From: Saccharopolyspora spinosa NRRL 18395
Lineage (GTDB): Bacteria > Actinomycetota > Actinomycetes > Mycobacteriales > Pseudonocardiaceae
Direction: 5' to 3'
Length of the DNA stretch: 64,000 nt
Assembly (NCBI RefSeq): GCF_000194155.1
Contig: NZ_GL877878.1
Coordinates: forward strand, 310,001 to 374,000
Below the pieces are notes generated by a model. The model was not told the origin of the DNA and did no database searches. It saw only the letters and a program-made list of their open reading frames with translations. Shown one piece after another: positions 54,134 to 63,000 of the stretch (the stretch's first letter is position 1; each line of letters begins with the position of its first letter). Both the position numbers and the translations under genes were made by a program.

Positions 54134-54658
54134 GGAGGGTAAGCGCGGAATCGAGCCCCGATGGGCTCGATCACCCGCTGTTCACCACAGGTTCAACGTC
54201 GGCCGGTGGCCCTAGCGGCCGACGGCCTGGCTGTGGGCCGCAGCTGACGGCTTGGTGCTGTTGGAGCACGTCATCATGCAGATATGAGTCCCAGTGGCCG
54301 ATCTGCTGACATTGGCGAAAGTCGAGCCGCAGCACCGCGAGTTCCAACTGTGTTGAAGTCACCTTTGTCGGGGACACCTGGCGGAAGTCCAGTCGCAGTG
54401 TTTCCGGTTCCAACTGTGTCGACGTCGCCGGGCGGGACGCTGTTGTCGGGGTTCGGGATTCGAAGGATCCCGGCGGGGGCGTGCTGGTGTTTTCCGCTGC
54501 TCGGTGGGCCGACTTCGTCGGTGGGCTCATGCGAGTTCGCGCATAGGCGCGTTGGGTTGGTGTGAAGTTTTCAAGAGTTGGTGCGGGGCGGGAAGGCGCG
54601 CTGCTAGGGTCGGCTTTCGACCGGGTGATCAGACGCCGCGACCTGGGGGTTTCCCGCG
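54134..54658. repeat. 525-base gap with a duplicated ~60-base unit
   Basis: No credible gene is seen. Two diverged copies of one unit lie side by side: TGGCGAAAGTCGAGCCGCAG (54312) and TGGCGGAAGTCCAGTCGCAG (54371), each continuing into a GTTCCAACTGTGT stretch and GAAGTC/GACGTC. The flanks are AT-richer than genes here. Near the right end, GATCAGACGCCGCGACCTGG echoes the CAGACGCCGCC element. Confidence 0.6.
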
Positions 54659-55030
54659 ATGACGACGCCAGCACCACCTCCGCCGCCGGTTCCCGGCGGA
54701 GCCGGTCAAACCATCACTGTCAACAAGGACAATGTCCTTGAGGTGCGCAAAATCATCCTCTCAGCGGCTGAGGACGCGCAGTTCAAGCTGTTCAGCCTCG
54801 CGCACAACTTGGCTGTAGGCGCTCCCGCCTACGATGAGATCAGCGCGACCGCTGCGGCGGTTTGGACGGCGAACCTGCTGGGAAACCCCGACTCTCACTA
54901 CGCGCGTCTCATGCAGTACGTGGACAACGTCTTTGAACTGGGAAGACAACTCGAAGACGCAGCCAAGCAGTACGGCTTCACCGACGACGAGATCGTTGCG
55001 TCGTTCCAGCTGCAGCAGAACCAGGTGTGA
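54659..55030 (+). CDS. small helical type VII secretion protein (PE/WXG-like)
   Basis: A 123-residue protein beginning with a Pro-rich tail (TTPAPPPPPVPGG) followed by a helical hairpin: VNKDNVLEVRKIILSAAEDA, QFKLFSLAHNLAVGAPAYDE, TAAAVWTANLLGNPDSHYAR and MQYVDNVFELGRQLEDAAKQ. Size and position before DUF3558, PPE-like and EspG genes match the small ESX-type partner of pseudonocardial type VII cassettes. A clear WxG is not present; the turn may be NLLGNP. ATG 54659 has a weak ribosome site (TGGGGG). Confidence 0.72.
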   Translation: MTTPAPPPPPVPGGAGQTITVNKDNVLEVRKIILSAAEDAQFKLFSLAHNLAVGAPAYDEISATAAAVWTANLLGNPDSHYARLMQYVDNVFELGRQLEDAAKQYGFTDDEIVASFQLQQNQV

Positions 55031-55040
55031 GGGGAGTCCC

Positions 55041-55646
55041 GTGCGGTTGCGCTTCGGGCATGGCTTGATCGGGTTGGCTTCGGTCTTCACCCTTGCTGGC
55101 TGCACGGTGAACGGCCCGGACCCGGAGCCGACGAGTTCAGCTCCCGCTTCGGAGGCAGCGCCGCCTTCTTCGCTGGACCTTCCGCAGCGCCCGAAAGACC
55201 TGGCGATTGCGGGTAAGCAGGATGCGGCGATCTGCACTTGGTTGTCTCCTGAGCAGAAGGCGCCGCTCCAGGTGGGTGGCGGCCGCCCGGTGGTCAGAAA
55301 CGGGAACAACTACAACGGGTGTTCTTTCGCTGGTGCTGCAGGAAAGACTCAGTTCGGGATCTCGCTTCGGGTGGTGCCCGAGGGTTTGGACGATTTCGCG
55401 CAGAAAATTGCGGCCGTGAAGGCGAAGACCGCGACGACGTATGAGGTCAACGGCTTCGGTGCCGTGCAAGGGCAGGTTCCGGGTGCCGAGAGCCTCGGTT
55501 GTGCGGTGTTCGTCGACGCCGCCGAAGGGCAGACGCTCTACGTGGACCTGAGCCTCACCACCCCCGGTGGCATGAACAACGAGCAGATGTGCGTGCGGGC
55601 GAAGCAGGCCGCGGAGGCGGCCGTGACGACCTTGCAGGGTAGCTAA
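55041..55646 (+). CDS. DUF3558 lipoprotein
   Basis: A 201-residue lipoprotein precursor. GTG 55041, with GGGGAG upstream, gives a signal ending in the lipobox TLAGC (Cys 21), then a Ser/Pro/Glu-rich linker and the DUF3558 domain: ICTWLSPEQKAPLQVGGGRP, NYNGCSFAGAAGKTQFGISL, AVQGQVPGAESLGCAVFVDA and the final MCVRAKQAAEAAVTTL. Paired cysteines are typical. DUF3558 lipoproteins often accompany type VII secretion genes in Pseudonocardiaceae. It lies ten bases after the preceding gene and nine before the PPE-like gene. Confidence 0.87.
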   Translation: MRLRFGHGLIGLASVFTLAGCTVNGPDPEPTSSAPASEAAPPSSLDLPQRPKDLAIAGKQDAAICTWLSPEQKAPLQVGGGRPVVRNGNNYNGCSFAGAAGKTQFGISLRVVPEGLDDFAQKIAAVKAKTATTYEVNGFGAVQGQVPGAESLGCAVFVDAAEGQTLYVDLSLTTPGGMNNEQMCVRAKQAAEAAVTTLQGS

Positions 55647-55655
55647 GGGGAAGTC

Positions 55656-56945
55656 GTGACCAGCATCGATCCGATCCGCGATATCCGGTTCGAGGGGATG
55701 GACATCCCCCAGCTGCAGGAATGGATCACGCAGATCAAGCAGGGGCGCGGCGCGGAGTCGATGCAGGGCGCGGTGCGGGCGCTGGACGAGTGCGTGCAGG
55801 TGGTCGTAGATCTCGACGAGACGCTGCGCCGCGAGCTCGGCAAGCTGCAGATCGCCTGGGAGGGCAACGCCGGGAGCCTCGCGGCGGCCGTGACGCAGCA
55901 GCAATCCGTCTTCATGGCCGACGCCCCGGATCCCCTGAAGGCTTCGGCGGAAAGCGTCGACGCGCAGGGTCGGGGGTACGAGTCGGCGCGCAACGGGCTG
56001 CCGAACAACGACGAGCTCAAGCACAAGCAGTCGGAGAACGCGGTCGAATGGGCCGGGGGCGCCTTCGGCTACGAGAGCGACTACGACAAAGAGGCCAAGC
56101 AGATCGAGGCCCAGAAGCAGGCCGCGCAGGCGGCTCTCAGCTCCTACCGCAACACCTCCGTCAGCCAGGCCGATTCCTACCAACCGTTGCCCGGGATGCC
56201 ACCGGCCACGGTGTCGGCGCAGTCGGCGTCCGGGACGGGCATGTCGGGCATCGGCGCGGGCGTGGGTTCGGTCGGCGCCTACTACGGCGGCGGCGCGAGC
56301 GATGCCGGTGTGCTGGGCGGGGTAGTGGGCGGCGGCAATGCCGGCGGTGGAACCCCGCGCGGCGACCGCACGGCTCCGCCGGTGCGCGGCGACCGCACGG
56401 CTCCGCCGGTGCCCGGCGACCGGAGCGGCAGCGGCGAGCACCCGGACGAGCGCGAACCCGGTGGCGAGGCGGACCAGACGCCGGAGGCCGCCGGGACGAG
56501 CGACGGCATCAACCCCGCCACGGTGCTCGGCATCGCTGGTGGTGGCGCGGTGGTCGCTGGTATCGGCGCCTACGCGGCGAGCCGGATGCTCGGTGGCCGC
56601 GCCCCGGCGGTGGCGGGCGCCGGCGGCGGAACCGTGCGCGGCGGCGCGGTCGAAGGGATGAGTCGCGGGGGTTCGTCCGGCATCGGCGGCGGTCCTGGTG
56701 ACACGGTGGCCGGGCGGGCCGCGGGCAACACCCCGGGCAGCCGTCCGGCGGCCGGCTCGATGATGGGTCCGGCGGCGACCCGCGGCGAGAAGCGCAGCGA
56801 GGACGAGGAGCACGAGAACAAGTACGTCGCCGAGGAAACCCCGTTCGACGACGAGCGGCTGGTCGCTCCTCCGGTGCTGGGGCACTTCGACCCCGACGCC
56901 GAAGCCGACGAGGAACCCGACGACGAATCGAAGAAGCGGGACTGA
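55656..56945 (+). CDS. PPE-like type VII secretion substrate
   Basis: A 429-residue protein. Residues 1–180 form a long helical PPE/WXG-like domain (IPQLQEWITQIKQGRGAESM, DLDETLRRELGKLQIAWEGN with the WEG turn near residue 69, SVDAQGRGYESARNGLPNND, KEAKQIEAQKQAAQAALSSY). A Gly-rich low-complexity region follows, with a tandem GDRTAPPV repeat near 235–250, a hydrophobic ATVLGIAGGGAVVAGIGAYA, and an acidic C-terminus with VAPPVLGHFDPDAEADEEPD. The VAPPVLG end is common to pseudonocardial PPE-like proteins. GTG 55656. Likely chaperoned by the EspG encoded next. Confidence 0.83.
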   Translation: MTSIDPIRDIRFEGMDIPQLQEWITQIKQGRGAESMQGAVRALDECVQVVVDLDETLRRELGKLQIAWEGNAGSLAAAVTQQQSVFMADAPDPLKASAESVDAQGRGYESARNGLPNNDELKHKQSENAVEWAGGAFGYESDYDKEAKQIEAQKQAAQAALSSYRNTSVSQADSYQPLPGMPPATVSAQSASGTGMSGIGAGVGSVGAYYGGGASDAGVLGGVVGGGNAGGGTPRGDRTAPPVRGDRTAPPVPGDRSGSGEHPDEREPGGEADQTPEAAGTSDGINPATVLGIAGGGAVVAGIGAYAASRMLGGRAPAVAGAGGGTVRGGAVEGMSRGGSSGIGGGPGDTVAGRAAGNTPGSRPAAGSMMGPAATRGEKRSEDEEHENKYVAEETPFDDERLVAPPVLGHFDPDAEADEEPDDESKKRD

Positions 56946-56947
56946 CG

Positions 56948-57751
56948 TTGCGCCCTGGAACAGAAGCCGATCCGATTGTGCTGTCCGCATTGGAATTCGA
57001 TGTGGTCTGCGAGGCGGAGAAACTCACGGAGCGCCGGCACATCATCCTCAACGTGCCTAGCCCGGGAGTGACGTACGCGGAGCGCGCCCAGCTCGTCGCG
57101 GACGTGTGGGCCGGGCTTCGCCGCCGCCGCCTCGCCGAGGGCAAGCGCGACCGCGTCGACGTCGACCTCGGCGACCTGCTCGGTCTGCTGGACCGGCCGC
57201 AGCGCAGCATCGACGTGCGGATCTGGGCCGACCGGCCGATCCGCGCACTGGCCTCGGCCAACGGCGCGGCGGGCCTGCTGACCATTGTGGACGGTGACAT
57301 CGTCGAGCTCACCCCGATCCGGGGGAGTTCGCTGGCGGAGGCGGCGGTGTCGGTGGCGGGCGACATGCCGCCCGGCCCGGGCCGCGCGGTGAGCCTGCCC
57401 AACGACATCCTCCGCGAGGCCAGCGACTATGCGGGCCCGGACAACCCGCTGCTGTTCACGGACGAGCTCCGAGCCCTGGGCATCGTCCCGGACGACGCCG
57501 CCGACGTCGCGAACATGGCGGATGGCATGGGGATCCGGGGCCAGTTCGGCGTTGAGGCCTGCCCGAACCGAGGCGGCAAACCCGAGCGGGCCAGCAGGGT
57601 CGTGGCGTTCCACGACACGGGCAAGGGCCGCTACAGCCACGTGGTCCGCCCGAGCGGGGACGGTCGGCGCTGGAGCACGATAGCCCCGGCGGGCAACGCG
57701 AGGATCGCGGAGTACACCAGGGAACTGCTCGCCGAACTGTGGTCGGACTGA
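56948..57751 (+). CDS. ESX secretion-associated chaperone EspG
   Basis: A 267-residue EspG-family protein, the cytosolic chaperone that binds the tip of PE/PPE-type heterodimers before type VII secretion. Visible features are VLSALEFDVVCEAEKLTERR, YAERAQLVADVWAGLRRRRL, VDVDLGDLLGLLDRPQRSID, IWADRPIRALASANGAAGLL, VSLPNDILREASDYAG and FHDTGKGRYSHVVRP. TTG 56948 lies three bases after the PPE-like stop. No EccC or other core secretion component is in the window, so this cassette must use apparatus encoded elsewhere. Confidence 0.88.
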   Translation: MRPGTEADPIVLSALEFDVVCEAEKLTERRHIILNVPSPGVTYAERAQLVADVWAGLRRRRLAEGKRDRVDVDLGDLLGLLDRPQRSIDVRIWADRPIRALASANGAAGLLTIVDGDIVELTPIRGSSLAEAAVSVAGDMPPGPGRAVSLPNDILREASDYAGPDNPLLFTDELRALGIVPDDAADVANMADGMGIRGQFGVEACPNRGGKPERASRVVAFHDTGKGRYSHVVRPSGDGRRWSTIAPAGNARIAEYTRELLAELWSD

Positions 57752-57767
57752 ACCTCGTTTCCGCTGC

Positions 57768-57826
57768 TCAGCTGCCGTGAGTACGGTTAGGTGTCAGAGC
57801 GCCCAAAAGCACTCGCGGGCGTTTCG
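57768..57826. repeat. GTGAGCACGT inverted-repeat element, copy 3 (diverged)
   Basis: CAGCTGCCGTGAGTACGGTT, AGGTGTCAGAGCGCCC and AAAAGCACTCGCGGGCG. The arms GTGAGTACG and GCACTCGCGG have drifted, but length, position after a gene stop and overall order match copies 1 and 2. Confidence 0.5.
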
Positions 57827-57840
57827 CGCGGAGGTGTTGG

Positions 57841-58464
57841 TTGGTCGGGTACGTGGAGTTGGTCAAGCGGGCTCGGGAGTTGGCCGGTAGCGGGCAGCGG
57901 CGGATCTTGGGGATCGCCGGTGCTCCCGGGGCAGGCAAGGGGACCGTGGCCGAGCGGGTTCTGCAGGAGCTCGGCAGCTCGGCCGTACTGGTGCCGATGG
58001 ACGGGTTCCACCTGGCCAACGCCCAGTTGCGTCGGCTCGGGCGAGCCGATCGGAAAGGCGCTCCTGACACCTTCGACGCCGCCGGGTACGTCGCTTTGCT
58101 GCGGCGGATTCGGGAATGCGGGCCCGATACCGTTTACGCGCCCGAATTCCACCGGGAGATCGAGGAATCCTATGCCGGCGCCATTGCCGTCGAGCCCGAT
58201 GTTCCGCTGGTGATCACCGAAGGGAACTACCTGCTGCTGGACGCGCCGCCGTGGTCGGCGGTTCGGGAATTGCTCGACGAAGCCTGGTTCCTCGCGCCCG
58301 ATGACGACGTTCGGGTGCAGCGGCTCATTGCGCGGCACATCAGTTACGGGCGCACTCCTGACGAAGCCGCGGAATGGGTTTACCGCAGCGACGAGCGGAA
58401 TTCCGCTGTCGTCGCGGCGAGTCGGGATCGTGCCGATCTCGTCGTCGTCGGCGATCCGCGGTGA
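57841..58464 (+). CDS. nucleoside/nucleotide kinase family protein (PRK/uridine kinase-like)
   Basis: A 207-residue P-loop kinase. Walker A is LGIAGAPGAGKGTVAERVLQ (about 24–35), followed by VLVPMDGFHLANAQLRRLGR (DGFH motif), KGAPDTFDAAGYVALLRRI, YAPEFHREIEESYAGAIAVE and VITEGNYLLLDAPPWSAVRE with the Walker-B-like EGNY, then RLIARHISYGRTPDEAAEWV. These fit the fructokinase/pantothenate/uridine-kinase-like group whose substrates are often uncertain. TTG 57841 follows GGAGG by seven bases. No co-transcribed gene gives a clue. Confidence 0.87.
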   Translation: MVGYVELVKRARELAGSGQRRILGIAGAPGAGKGTVAERVLQELGSSAVLVPMDGFHLANAQLRRLGRADRKGAPDTFDAAGYVALLRRIRECGPDTVYAPEFHREIEESYAGAIAVEPDVPLVITEGNYLLLDAPPWSAVRELLDEAWFLAPDDDVRVQRLIARHISYGRTPDEAAEWVYRSDERNSAVVAASRDRADLVVVGDPR

Positions 58465-58738
58465 TTTCTTCGCGCGAAACCTTAATTACCATTCAGGAAT
58501 GGGGTCCGGGGCCCAGGACGGATCGCCCGCGGCTTCCGTCAGCTCGCACAACCGGTGCGCGAACTCGGCGACCGGGCCGTCCGCGGGATTGGGACGCTGC
58601 TGCTACCGGCCGCGTTTGCCCGTGCTCGCCGACGCCTCGCCGATCGCTTGCCCTCGCCCATGCGCTGGTGTTTCGACCGACACAGGACCTTTACTGACAC
58701 GGCATCGTCACGATGGATGCGCGGGTGGGTGCGCAGCG
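58465..58738. other. gap with a possible minus-strand gene remnant
   Basis: No intact gene. On the minus strand a frame ending at TAA near 58485 reads GPVAEFAHRLCELTEAAGDP then SWAPDPIPEW, which resembles the first helix of XRE-type regulators but has no start codon and is cut by an upstream stop. Otherwise nothing recognisable. Confidence 0.25.
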
Positions 58739-58927
58739 TCAGCGCTCGGCGAGCTCCGCCCGAACGTCGTCGGGGATCCGGCCGGTGTGGTCGATGGGCG
58801 TCCACGGCTCGCTGCGGATCCACTGCGACCCGCAGCCGCGACAGGCCAGCAGCGGAAACCCGTTGAGCTGCTTGGGAGTCCGGTGCCACGAGCACAGCGA
58901 CTGGCAGGCGTGCACGGCCAACGTCAC
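58739..58927 (-). CDS. small zinc-ribbon-like protein
   Basis: A 62-residue protein with four to five cysteines: TLAVHACQSLCSWHRTP, PLLACRGCGSQWIRSEPWTP and IDHTGRIPDDVRAELAE. The CxxC pair plus upstream Cys/His could bind zinc. Family and function are unknown to me, though small proteins of this kind recur in Pseudonocardiaceae. GTG 58927 overlaps the stop of the upstream membrane gene by one base, so the two form an operon. Confidence 0.55.
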   Translation of the reverse strand: MTLAVHACQSLCSWHRTPKQLNGFPLLACRGCGSQWIRSEPWTPIDHTGRIPDDVRAELAER

Positions 58928-59397
58928 TAGTCGTCACCGCCGGAGGTCTCTGAGTCGGTCGGCTCCGTGGTCGTGGTGGTCGTGGTCGTCGTGGTGGTGG
59001 TCGTCGTGGTCGTGGGTGTCGTGGTGGTCTTCGTCGGCCGCGGCGGAGTGTGGGGCGGGGGCGGCTCTGGCGGCATCGGAGGCGGGATCTCCGTGAGCGT
59101 TTCGCTGCTCTTCGAAGCGGACGAAGTCGACCTGCTGGAGGTCGTCGAGATATCCGAGGTTTCGCTGCTCATCGGCGGCGGGGGCAGCAACGAAGACGGC
59201 GTGGAGAACGTCGAGGCCGGCCGGGACGTGGCGGTCGGCTTCAGCGTGAAGTCCGGCGTCGCCGCGTCGTGCTGCTGCGCGCCGGCGACCATCGCGGCGG
59301 TCGTCGCGAACACGGTGGCCACGGCGATGCTCGATGCGGCCAGCATCACCAGGCGCTTCGGCCGGGCGTCCGGGTCTTCCGGCAACATCGGGTCCAC
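58927..59397 (-). CDS. single-TM protein with Pro/Thr-rich tail
   Basis: A 156-residue protein. A short acidic/basic N-terminus (EDPDARPKRLV) leads into one membrane segment (about 18–40, MLAASSIAVATVFATTAAMV) and then a low-complexity Ser/Pro/Thr tail with a PPEPPPPHTPP block and a run of 18 or so threonines near the C-terminus, ending SETSGGDD. Such tails usually lie outside the cell and may be O-mannosylated in actinobacteria. GTG 59397 or ATG 59388. Function unknown; coupled to the zinc-ribbon gene. Confidence 0.6.
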   Translation of the reverse strand: MDPMLPEDPDARPKRLVMLAASSIAVATVFATTAAMVAGAQQHDAATPDFTLKPTATSRPASTFSTPSSLLPPPPMSSETSDISTTSSRSTSSASKSSETLTEIPPPMPPEPPPPHTPPRPTKTTTTPTTTTTTTTTTTTTTTTEPTDSETSGGDD

Positions 59398-59547
59398 GGT
59401 GCCCCACTCGTCGGCTCGTCGGGCGGTCTGCGCGGATGCCCCAGAACACCCGGCCCTACCACGAATCGTGGCGGATCATACCGGTGCCCGGGCAGTGGTG
59501 ATGATCGGCGCAAGCCAGGGCCGCGCGCGCAGCGGCCGTGCGGCATC

Positions 59548-59841
59548 ATGCCCGGCGTGACGGATTCGCAACAGGCACGACTGACCGCATGGGTGCACGG
59601 GCGGGTGCAGGGCGTCGGCTTCCGCTGGTGGACGCGTTCCCGGGCGCTGGAACTCGGCCTGGTGGGCAGCGCCACGAACCGGCCCGCGAACCGCGTCGAG
59701 GTGGTCGCCGAAGGCCCCCGGGAAGCGTGCGAGAAGCTGTTGACTGCGCTGCGTTCCGGCGAAACCCCGGGCCACGTCGACCACGTCGCGGAGCAGTGGT
59801 CCGAGCCCAAGGGCGGCTTGACCGGTTTCATGGAGCGCTAA
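59548..59841 (+). CDS. acyP: acylphosphatase
   Basis: AcyP hydrolyses acyl phosphates. The 97-residue protein has the full fold: LTAWVHGRVQGVGFRWWTRS with the phosphate-binding Arg in GFRWW, LGLVGSATNRPANRVEVVAE with the catalytic Asn, LLTALRSGETPGHVDHVAEQ and LTGFMER at the end. ATG 59548 or GTG 59557 are both possible; there is no clear ribosome site, so the transcript may be leaderless. It precedes smc, as Rv2922A precedes Rv2922c in mycobacteria. Confidence 0.93.
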   Translation: MPGVTDSQQARLTAWVHGRVQGVGFRWWTRSRALELGLVGSATNRPANRVEVVAEGPREACEKLLTALRSGETPGHVDHVAEQWSEPKGGLTGFMER

Positions 59842-59867
59842 TGGAATCGCGCCGGGAACCGGTTTGG

Positions 59868-59935
59868 CCTGGTCTGCGACCTGTGAGCACGTCGTGCTCC
59901 GGCAGCAGCGCAACGTACTCGCGGCAGCTGGCCAG
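59868..59935. repeat. GTGAGCACGT inverted-repeat element, copy 4
   Basis: CCTGGTCTGCGACCTGTGAG, CACGTCGTGCTCCGGCAGCAGC, GCAACGTACTCGCGGCAGCTGG. The GTGAGCACGT arm faces ACGTACTCGCGG with two changes. It follows acyP and lies 170 bases before smc. Confidence 0.65.
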
Positions 59936-60098
59936 CTGAAACGGTGGCGATGCCGATTGTTGATCTCCGGTTCGCCGTCGTGCGAGCGAAATCGCCGTTA
60001 CCAGCGGTTCTGCGCAGTTGCGGACGGCCGCAGCGGTAGGCTCTGCCGGATGTGACCGCCGGTCAACCAGACGAACCACGGGAAGGTCAATCGCAGCC

Positions 60099-63000
60099 GT
60101 GCACCTGAAGAGCCTGACGCTGAAGGGGTTCAAGTCCTTCGCCTCGGCCACCACGCTGCGCTTCGAACCCGGCATCACCTGCGTCGTCGGCCCGAACGGC
60201 TCGGGCAAGTCCAACGTGCTCGACGCACTGACCTGGGTGATGGGCGAGCAGGGTGCGAAGGCGCTGCGCGGCGGCAAGATGGAAGACGTGATCTTCGCGG
60301 GCACCGCGGGCCGCGCCCCGCTGGGCCGCGCCGAGGTCACGCTGACCATCGACAACTCCGACGGCGCGCTGCCGATCGAGTACACCGAGGTGTCCATCAC
60401 CCGCCGGATGTTCCGCGACGGCGCCAGCGAGTACGAGATCAACGGCAACTCGTGCCGGCTGATGGACGTGCAGGAACTGCTGTCGGACTCCGGCATCGGC
60501 CGCGAGATGCACGTCATCGTCGGGCAGGGCCAGCTTGCCACGATCCTGCAGGCCAAGCCCGACGAGCACCGCAGGCTCATCGAAGAGGCCGCGGGCGTGC
60601 TGAAACACCGCAAGCGCAAAGAGAAAGCGCTGCGCAAGCTCGACGCGATGCAGGCCAACCTGACCCGGTTGACCGACCTGACCAGCGAGCTGCGCCGCCA
60701 GCTCAAGCCGCTCGGCAAGCAGGCCGAGATCGCGCGCAAGGCGCAGACCGTGCAGGCCGATCTGCGGGACGCCCGGCTGCGCCTCATCGCCGATGACCTG
60801 GTCACCGCCCGCGCCGACCTGGCCCGCGACGAGGCAGACCAGGAAGCCGCGCGGACCAAGCGCACCGAGGTCGAGCGTGCGCTGCAGTTCGCGCAGTCCG
60901 AGGAGAAGAACCTCGAAGAGCAGGTCGCCGCCGACGCGCCGCGGCTGTCCCGCGCGCAGGAGACCTGGTACCGGCTGTCCGCGCTGGAAGAACGCTTGCA
61001 CGGCACGCTGCGGCTGGCCGCCGAACGCCACCGGCACCTCACCGCCCAGACCGAGGAGCACCGCCCGGGCCGCGACCCGGACCAGCTCGACGCCGAGGCC
61101 GAAGAGGCCGCCGAGGAGGAGATCGAGCTCCGTGAGCAGGTCGAAGAGGCTCGCGAGGCGCTCAACGAGGTGGTGCAGCGCCGGTCTGAGCTGGAATCCG
61201 CGCTGAAGCAGGCCGAGCACGCGCACCTGGCCGCGGTGCGGGCGATCGCCGACCACCGCGAAGGTGCCGCCCGGTTGTCCGGGCAGGTCGAGTCGTTGCG
61301 CGGCAAGGTCAGCGACACCGGGGAGGAGATCGAGCGGCTGTCGGACTCGCTGGACGAAGCCACCGCGCGGGCCGAAGAAGCCGAGCGCGCGCTGGCCGAC
61401 GCCGAAGAGGAGAGCGGCGGCTACGACTCCGACGACGCTGGACTGGAGGAACGCCGCGAAGGCGCGGCCGAAGCGCGCGACGCCGCGCGGGCCCGCGTCG
61501 AGGAGTTGGTGAAGGCCGAGCGGACCGCGGAGCGGGAGATCGCGTCCTGGAAGGCGCGCGTCGAGGCGCTGTCGATGGGCTTGCAGCGCAAGGACGGCGC
61601 GGGCGCACTCATGTCGGCAGGGGACAGGGTGCCGGGCCTGCTCGGCTCGGTGGCGGCGCTGCTCACCGTCGAACCTGGCGCGGAGGCCGCGCTCGCCGCG
61701 GCGCTGGGCGCCGTCGCCGACGCCGTCGCGGTTCGCGGCGTCACCGACGCTGTGATGGCCCTCGAACTGCTCAAGGCGGACGAAGCGGGCCGCGCGGGGC
61801 TGCTCATCGAATCCGCTGTGGAGCTGGATAGGTCGGGTTGGCCGCAGCTCGCCGGCTCGGCGCGCTGGGCTGCCGACCTGGTCAGCGCCCAGGACGGGTT
61901 GCGCGGCGCCGTGGCGAAAGCGCTCGACAAGGTCGCGGTCGTGGACACGCTGGCCGCCGCCCAGGAACTCGTGCAGCGGCACCCCGAAATCCGCGCCGTC
62001 ACCACCAGCGGCGATGTCCTCGGCGCGCACTGGGCCACCGGCGGCTCCGACGACCGGCAGAGCACCATCGAGGTGCAAGCCGCCGTCGACGAAGCCGAAC
62101 GCGAGCTCGCCGCCGCCGGGCGACGCCTGGAACAGCACTCCGCGGCGCTGGAAGGCGCGCGAGCCGAAGAAGAAGCGCGGCGCGCCGAAGTCCGCGCCGT
62201 GCAGGAGCAGATCAACGACGCCAAGGTGCGGCGAGCCCGCAGCACCGAACGGCTGTCCAGCCTGCAACGCGCGGCCCGCGCCGCCACCGCCGAGGTCGAC
62301 CGGATCCGGCAGCAGCGGGTGAAGATCGAGCAGTCCCGCGAACAATCCCTCGTCAAGCTCGCGGAACTCGAAGAACGCCTGAGCATCGTCAAAACCGAAC
62401 AGGACGAGGCGGCGGAACCCGACACCGGCGAACGCGACCGGCTCAGCACCGAGTTGAACGCGGTGCGGCAACAGGAAATGGACGCCCGCCTCACCCAGCG
62501 CACCGCCGAAGAGCGGGCGCGCGCGGTGCAGGGACGTGCCGATCAACTGCGCCGCGCAGCCCGCCACGAGCGCGAAGCGCGCGCCCGCGCGGAAGCGGCG
62601 CGCAAGGCGCGGGAACGCGCAGCGCGCGTGACGCAGGCTGTTGTCACCGGCTGCGAGACAGCGCTGGAGCGCATCGCGCAATCGCTGAGCGCCGCGACGG
62701 AGGAGCGGGACGTCGCGCAGGCGAAGCAGAGCGAGCACGAGCAGGCGCTCGGCGCCGTGCGAGCGCGAGTGCGCGAGCTCAGCGGGGAGCTGGAGAAGCT
62801 GACCGATGCGGTGCACCGCGACGAAGTCGTGCGTGCGGAGCAGCGGTTGCGGATCGAGCAGCTGGAAACCAAGATCATCGAGGACTTCGGGATCGGGCTG
62901 GACGACCTGGTCGACGAATACGGCCCCACCGTGCCGATTCCGCCGGGACCCGCCGAGATCGCCGAGTACGAGGCGGCCAAGGAGCGCGGCGAGGAGGTCA

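Noticed and set aside
54171..54677. Minus-strand 168-codon frame
   Set aside because: It runs through the duplicated repeat and overlaps the type VII small-protein start; no motif or ribosome site supports it.
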